Positions 60,270 to 64,000 of a DNA stretch of 64,000 nt are shown one piece after another. Source of the stretch: Klebsiella sp. WP3-W18-ESBL-02 (lineage in GTDB: Bacteria > Pseudomonadota > Gammaproteobacteria > Enterobacterales > Enterobacteriaceae). Numbering within the stretch: the stretch's first letter is position 1; each line of letters begins with the position of its first letter. The DNA lies in assembly GCF_014168815.1 (NCBI RefSeq), contig NZ_AP021972.1:3596001-3660000 (forward strand), read 5' to 3'. The notes below the pieces were generated by a model. That model ran no database searches. It had not been told where the DNA came from and saw only the letters and a list, made by a program, of their open reading frames with translations. A program made the translations under genes and the position numbers.

Positions 60270-61733
60270 ATGATTCGGCACTTATTGCATGTGGATTTCG
60301 ACGCGCAGCGCGGTTTACAAGAGCAGGTCCGCGAATCGCTGGTGAACGCCATTCTCGGCGGGATTTTTGCCGCCGACACGCCGCTGCCGTCGTGCCGCCA
60401 GCTGGCCCAGCAGCTGCAGGTTTCACGCAATACCACTGCGCTGGTGTTTGAAAGTCTGGTCAACGAAGGTTATCTGGTCAGCCGCCCGCGCAGCGGTTAT
60501 TACCTGCATCCGGATTATCATGCGCCGCGTCTGGCGACGCCAGCGCCTGCACCCGACGACGCCGGCCGCGCACCATCATGGGGCAAACGGCTGAACATCA
60601 CCCCCAGTCAGCAGGAGTCAATCCTGAAGCCCGCGGGCTGGATGCACTACCGCTACCCGTTTATTTACGGTCAACCCGATACCCGCTGTTTCCCGCTGAC
60701 CAACTGGCGGGCCGCCGCTAACTGGCTGCACGGCGGCACGCGCGATCCGGCTTGGGTGGTAGACCATATCGATCAGGACGTACCGATGCTTATTGAGCAA
60801 ATTCGCACTCGCGTACTGCCCAAACGCGGTATCGTTGCCGCGCCGGACGAAATTCTGATTACACTCGGATCGCAGAATGCGCTGTACCTGCTCACTCGCC
60901 TGTTGTTGTCGCGTCAGACCCGGGTTGGCGTAGAGAACCCCGGTTTTCGCGAGGCGATTAACACCTTTATGCTCAGCGACTGCCAGATTGTCCCGCACCC
61001 GGTCGATGAACAAGGCATCGTGTTAAATAACCTGCCCTGCGATTACTACTACGTCACGCCGGGTCATCAGGTCCCCACCGGAGTGACCATGAGTAAGGCG
61101 CGGCGCAGCCAGCTGCTGGCGCACGCCGCCCAGCATGACGCGGTGATTATTGAAGATGATTATGATTCGGAGAGTAACTTTCAGGCTAACCCGCTGCCCG
61201 CGCTAAAGGCCAGCGATCGCAGCGGGCGGGTGGTGTACGTCAGCAGCCTGTCGAAGGCGCTGTCGCCGGGTCTGCGTCTGGGGTTTATGGTCGCCGATCC
61301 GGACTTGATTGATGAAGCCCGGGCGCTGCGCCGTCTGGTGTACCGCCATCCGCCAAGCAACATTCAGTATCAGATGGCGCATTTCCTTGCCCAGGGCCAC
61401 TACGAAACGCATCTGCGCCGCTATCGCGATGACTCCGCGCGCCGCTGGGACATGCTGCACAAGGCGCTAATGACGCAAATGCCAGAATGCCAGCCGCTGC
61501 CCGGCAGCGAACACGCCAACGCCTTCTGGCTTCGCACGCCGACGCACATCAGCACCCAGCAGCTCACCTGGCGCGCCGCCCACACCGGCGTGTTGATAGA
61601 GCCCGGCGCGCGTCATTTTCTGGATGCCACCCCGCCGGATAATTTCTTCCGCATGGGCTTTCACGCCATTACCCCCGACGCCATCGCGCCGGGGGTCGAG
61701 GTGCTGCGTGCCCAGCTGGCGCAGATGGGTTAA
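60270..61733 (+). CDS. MocR-type regulator (GntR helix-turn-helix fused to aminotransferase domain)
   Basis: A 487-residue MocR/PdxR-family regulator. N-terminal GntR winged helix ([31 protein letters not shown]) and a class I aminotransferase-like domain with the PLP lysine motif [15 protein letters not shown] and IIEDDYDSE. Such proteins use PLP, or a PLP-amino acid adduct, as the effector. It is divergent from the ABC importer, its likely target. Its stop overlaps the stop of the RND gene on the other strand. Confidence 0.9.
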   Translation: MIRHLLHVDFDAQRGLQEQVRESLVNAILGGIFAADTPLPSCRQLAQQLQVSRNTTALVFESLVNEGYLVSRPRSGYYLHPDYHAPRLATPAPAPDDAGRAPSWGKRLNITPSQQESILKPAGWMHYRYPFIYGQPDTRCFPLTNWRAAANWLHGGTRDPAWVVDHIDQDVPMLIEQIRTRVLPKRGIVAAPDEILITLGSQNALYLLTRLLLSRQTRVGVENPGFREAINTFMLSDCQIVPHPVDEQGIVLNNLPCDYYYVTPGHQVPTGVTMSKARRSQLLAHAAQHDAVIIEDDYDSESNFQANPLPALKASDRSGRVVYVSSLSKALSPGLRLGFMVADPDLIDEARALRRLVYRHPPSNIQYQMAHFLAQGHYETHLRRYRDDSARRWDMLHKALMTQMPECQPLPGSEHANAFWLRTPTHISTQQLTWRAAHTGVLIEPGARHFLDATPPDNFFRMGFHAITPDAIAPGVEVLRAQLAQMG

Positions 61734-64000
61734 CCGAGCCGCCGGTGCGCCCACTCGCGCAGCCGCTGGAACAAGACGTACAGCGACGGAATAAACAGGA
61801 TGCCGATCGCCGTCGCCACCAGCATGCCGCTGAACACCGTGGTGCCGATAATCCGTCGGCTCTGCGCCCCGGCTCCGGTCGAGAACATCATCGGCATAAT
61901 GCCGATAATAAACGACACTGCCGTCATCATAACCGCGCGGAAACGACGGGTTGCCCCCTCGCGTGCGGCCTCCACGATCGACAACCCTGACTGGCGGCGC
62001 TCGCGGGCGAATTCCACGATCAGGATAGCGTTCTTCGCTGCGAGGGCGATTAACAACACCAGACCTATCTGTACATAAACATCGTTCGCATAGCCCGCCG
62101 CCCACAGCCACAGCAGCGCGCCGCCGATAGCGAACAGCACCGACAGCATGACGCTTGCCGGCAGCGTCCAGCTTTCATACTGCGCCACGAGGAACAGCCA
62201 CGCCATGGCCACCGCCGCCAGCACGATCCAGATAGCCTGGTTGCCGGTTTGCTGCTCCTGCCACGACAGCCCGCTCCACGCGTAGTCGTAGCCCGCGGGC
62301 AGGTGCGCGGCAAGCAGTTTTTCCATCTCGCTCATCGCCGTACGGCTGCTCACCCCTTCCGCCGCGGAGCCGCTCACCGACACCGACGGGAACTGGTTAA
62401 ACTGCTGAATAAACGGCGCCCCCACGGTCGGCGTAATGGTCACCAGGTTGCTCAGCCGCACCCGCTCGCCGTGATTGCTGCGGACAAACAGCTCGCCGAT
62501 CTGCTCAGCGCGCTCGCGCCACTGCATCTCATTTTGCAGCACCACGTGATACACGCGGTTGTTAATGCTGAAATCACCGGCACGCGTGCCGCCAAAGGCA
62601 GTTTGCAGGCTGTTAAAAATGCGCGAAACCGGGACATCCAGCCGCGCAGCCTGATCGCGATCCACGTTCAACGTCAGCTGCGGCACGTTGCTGCTCCAGG
62701 TGGTAAATACCCGGCTCAGCTGAGGATGCTGATTCGCCTGCTGCAGAATCTGCCGCGTCACCTGCTCCAGCTCGGCAGGCGTTTGCCCGGCCTGCGCCAG
62801 AATGCGCAAATCGAAGCCTGCGGCGCTGCCCAGTCCCGGCAGCGTCGGCGGTGCGAACAGCATGATATTGGCTTCCGGCAGCGCGTGTAGCTGACGCTGC
62901 AGTTCGGCCATGACCGTCTCCAGCGACGCACGCTGCGACCAGTCTTTCAGCATCAGCGAAATAAACCCGCCGTTAGAGGCGCTGGTGCCGCTAAGAATAC
63001 TGAAGCCAGACACCTGAATCACATCCTCAACGGCCGGATGTGCGCCCAGCAGGTCGCGTGCTTTCGCCATCACCGCTTCCGTACGCTCAAGAGAGGCCGA
63101 TTCCGGCAGCTGGACGTTGGCGAACACGTAGCCCTGATCTTCCTGCGGCAGGAATCCCTTCGGCATCATGGAGAAACTCAATGCCACCAACAGCGCGGCG
63201 CTTAGGGTTGCGCCAACGGCCACCAGCGGGCGGCGGTTCATCCACGCCACCAGGCGACCATAACCGTCGCGGGTGGTGTTCAGCCCAAGGTTAAACAGCT
63301 GGAACAGCCTGGCAGGTTGTGCCGGACGCGGTCGCAGCAGCAGCGCACACAGCGCCGGCGTCAGCGTCAGCGCCACGATGCTCGACAGCGTGACCGCGGT
63401 AGAGAGCGTGACGGCAAACTGACGGTACAGCTCGCCGACGATCCCCGGCAGCATCGCGACCGGTACAAATACCGCCAACAGCACCAGCGTGGTGGCGATC
63501 ACCGGTCCGGCGATCTGTTTCAGCGCCAGCGCGGTGGCCTCCTGTCGGCCCATCCCTTCGGCCATGTGTCCTTCTACGCTTTCCACCACCACAATGGCAT
63601 CATCCACCACCATCGTCAGCGCAAGAATGATGGCAAACAGGCTCAGGGTATTGGCGCTGTAGCCCAGGACGTAAAGCACCGCAAACGTCCCTACCAGCGA
63701 AACGGGAATCGCCAGCGCCACAATAAGCGTCGCTCGCAGGCTTTGCAGGAATAAAGAAACCACGGCCACAACTGCCAGCAGCGTCAGCGCCAGCGAGGTC
63801 CCAATCTCTTTGATCGTGGCGGCAACAAAGCGGGTGGTATCAAACTTCACCTCCCAGGCCAGATCCGCCGGGAATCGGTCTTGCAGACGCGTCAGTTCCG
63901 CGCGCACAACGTTTGCGACCTGTAAGGCGTTCGCGGTAGGCGTCGGGTAAATCCCCATATAGGCCGAATCGACGCCGTTGAGCTGCGCGCTGGAGCTGTA
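61730..64000 (-). CDS. RND-family multidrug efflux permease (5' part outside window)
   Basis: The last ~756 residues of an HAE1-type RND pump of the AcrB type (usual length about 1030-1050). The frame is open to the window edge, so the N-terminus and the partner adaptor gene lie beyond it. Proton-relay residues are present: the Asp pair in [15 protein letters not shown] and the Lys in [14 protein letters not shown]. An EEFB/OqxB-like role cannot be decided by eye. It ends convergent with the MocR gene. Confidence 0.88.
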   Translation of the reverse strand, partial: YSSSAQLNGVDSAYMGIYPTPTANALQVANVVRAELTRLQDRFPADLAWEVKFDTTRFVAATIKEIGTSLALTLLAVVAVVSLFLQSLRATLIVALAIPVSLVGTFAVLYVLGYSANTLSLFAIILALTMVVDDAIVVVESVEGHMAEGMGRQEATALALKQIAGPVIATTLVLLAVFVPVAMLPGIVGELYRQFAVTLSTAVTLSSIVALTLTPALCALLLRPRPAQPARLFQLFNLGLNTTRDGYGRLVAWMNRRPLVAVGATLSAALLVALSFSMMPKGFLPQEDQGYVFANVQLPESASLERTEAVMAKARDLLGAHPAVEDVIQVSGFSILSGTSASNGGFISLMLKDWSQRASLETVMAELQRQLHALPEANIMLFAPPTLPGLGSAAGFDLRILAQAGQTPAELEQVTRQILQQANQHPQLSRVFTTWSSNVPQLTLNVDRDQAARLDVPVSRIFNSLQTAFGGTRAGDFSINNRVYHVVLQNEMQWRERAEQIGELFVRSNHGERVRLSNLVTITPTVGAPFIQQFNQFPSVSVSGSAAEGVSSRTAMSEMEKLLAAHLPAGYDYAWSGLSWQEQQTGNQAIWIVLAAVAMAWLFLVAQYESWTLPASVMLSVLFAIGGALLWLWAAGYANDVYVQIGLVLLIALAAKNAILIVEFARERRQSGLSIVEAAREGATRRFRAVMMTAVSFIIGIMPMMFSTGAGAQSRRIIGTTVFSGMLVATAIGILFIPSLYVLFQRLREWAHRRLG

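Overview
The window is chromosomal DNA of an Enterobacteriaceae species. It has 58 protein-coding loci, one of them broken by a stop codon, and no tRNA, rRNA, IS element, prophage or CRISPR array that I could see. Gene order follows the E. coli K-12 segment from ybeL to entD, read in reverse, and most products match their E. coli counterparts closely in length and motifs. Coding DNA is fairly GC-rich, and fepE, dsbG, ybdR, ybdH and the cit genes are missing. This suggests the Klebsiella/Raoultella/Enterobacter/Kosakonia side of the family, but I cannot fix the genus from sequence alone.

Layout. (1) 0-16.3 kb is housekeeping: ybeL, then leuS-lptE-holA-nadD-cobC, rsfS-rlmH-mrdA-mrdB-rlpA (ribosome silencing, rRNA methylation and cell elongation), dacA, ybeD, lipB, the LysR gene ybeF, and lipA. 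(2) 16.5-26.5 kb holds tatE, ybeM, crcB, cspE, pagP, dcuC (with an FNR-like site), rna, an alpha/beta hydrolase pseudogene, rnk, uspG, ahpF and ahpC. (3) 26.5-34 kb starts with a 0.7 kb gene-free stretch full of hairpins, then the LysR gene ybdO, the PAPS-reductase-like/ParB-like pair ybdN-ybdM, ybdL, ybdD and cstA. (4) 34-52.7 kb is the complete enterobactin system: synthesis (entCEBAH, entF, ybdZ, entD), export (entS), outer-membrane uptake (fepA), periplasmic and inner-membrane uptake (fepB, fepDGC) and hydrolysis (fes). Fur-box-like sequences lie in the three divergent promoter regions. (5) 52.9-64 kb is accessory and not found next to entD in E. coli: an AbgT/MtrF-family transporter, a class III aminotransferase, a YdfG-like dehydrogenase, a four-gene polar amino acid ABC importer, a MocR-type regulator and the 3' three quarters of an RND efflux pump gene.

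How the genes work together. The enterobactin block is a closed circuit. EntC, EntB and EntA make 2,3-dihydroxybenzoate. EntE, EntB, EntF and YbdZ assemble it with serine, EntD primes the carrier domains and EntH proofreads. EntS exports the siderophore, FepA-FepB-FepDGC retrieve the ferric form, and Fes releases the iron. In region 5 the importer, transaminase, dehydrogenase and PLP-type regulator together look like an uncharacterised amino acid or amine uptake-and-catabolism module; its substrate cannot be read from the sequence.

The points most worth a second look are the structured intergenic region upstream of ahpC (four hairpins and a terminator on the minus strand), the region 5 module with its direct-repeat operator candidates, the dyads in front of the two paralogous LysR genes, and the single amber codon in the hydrolase gene.
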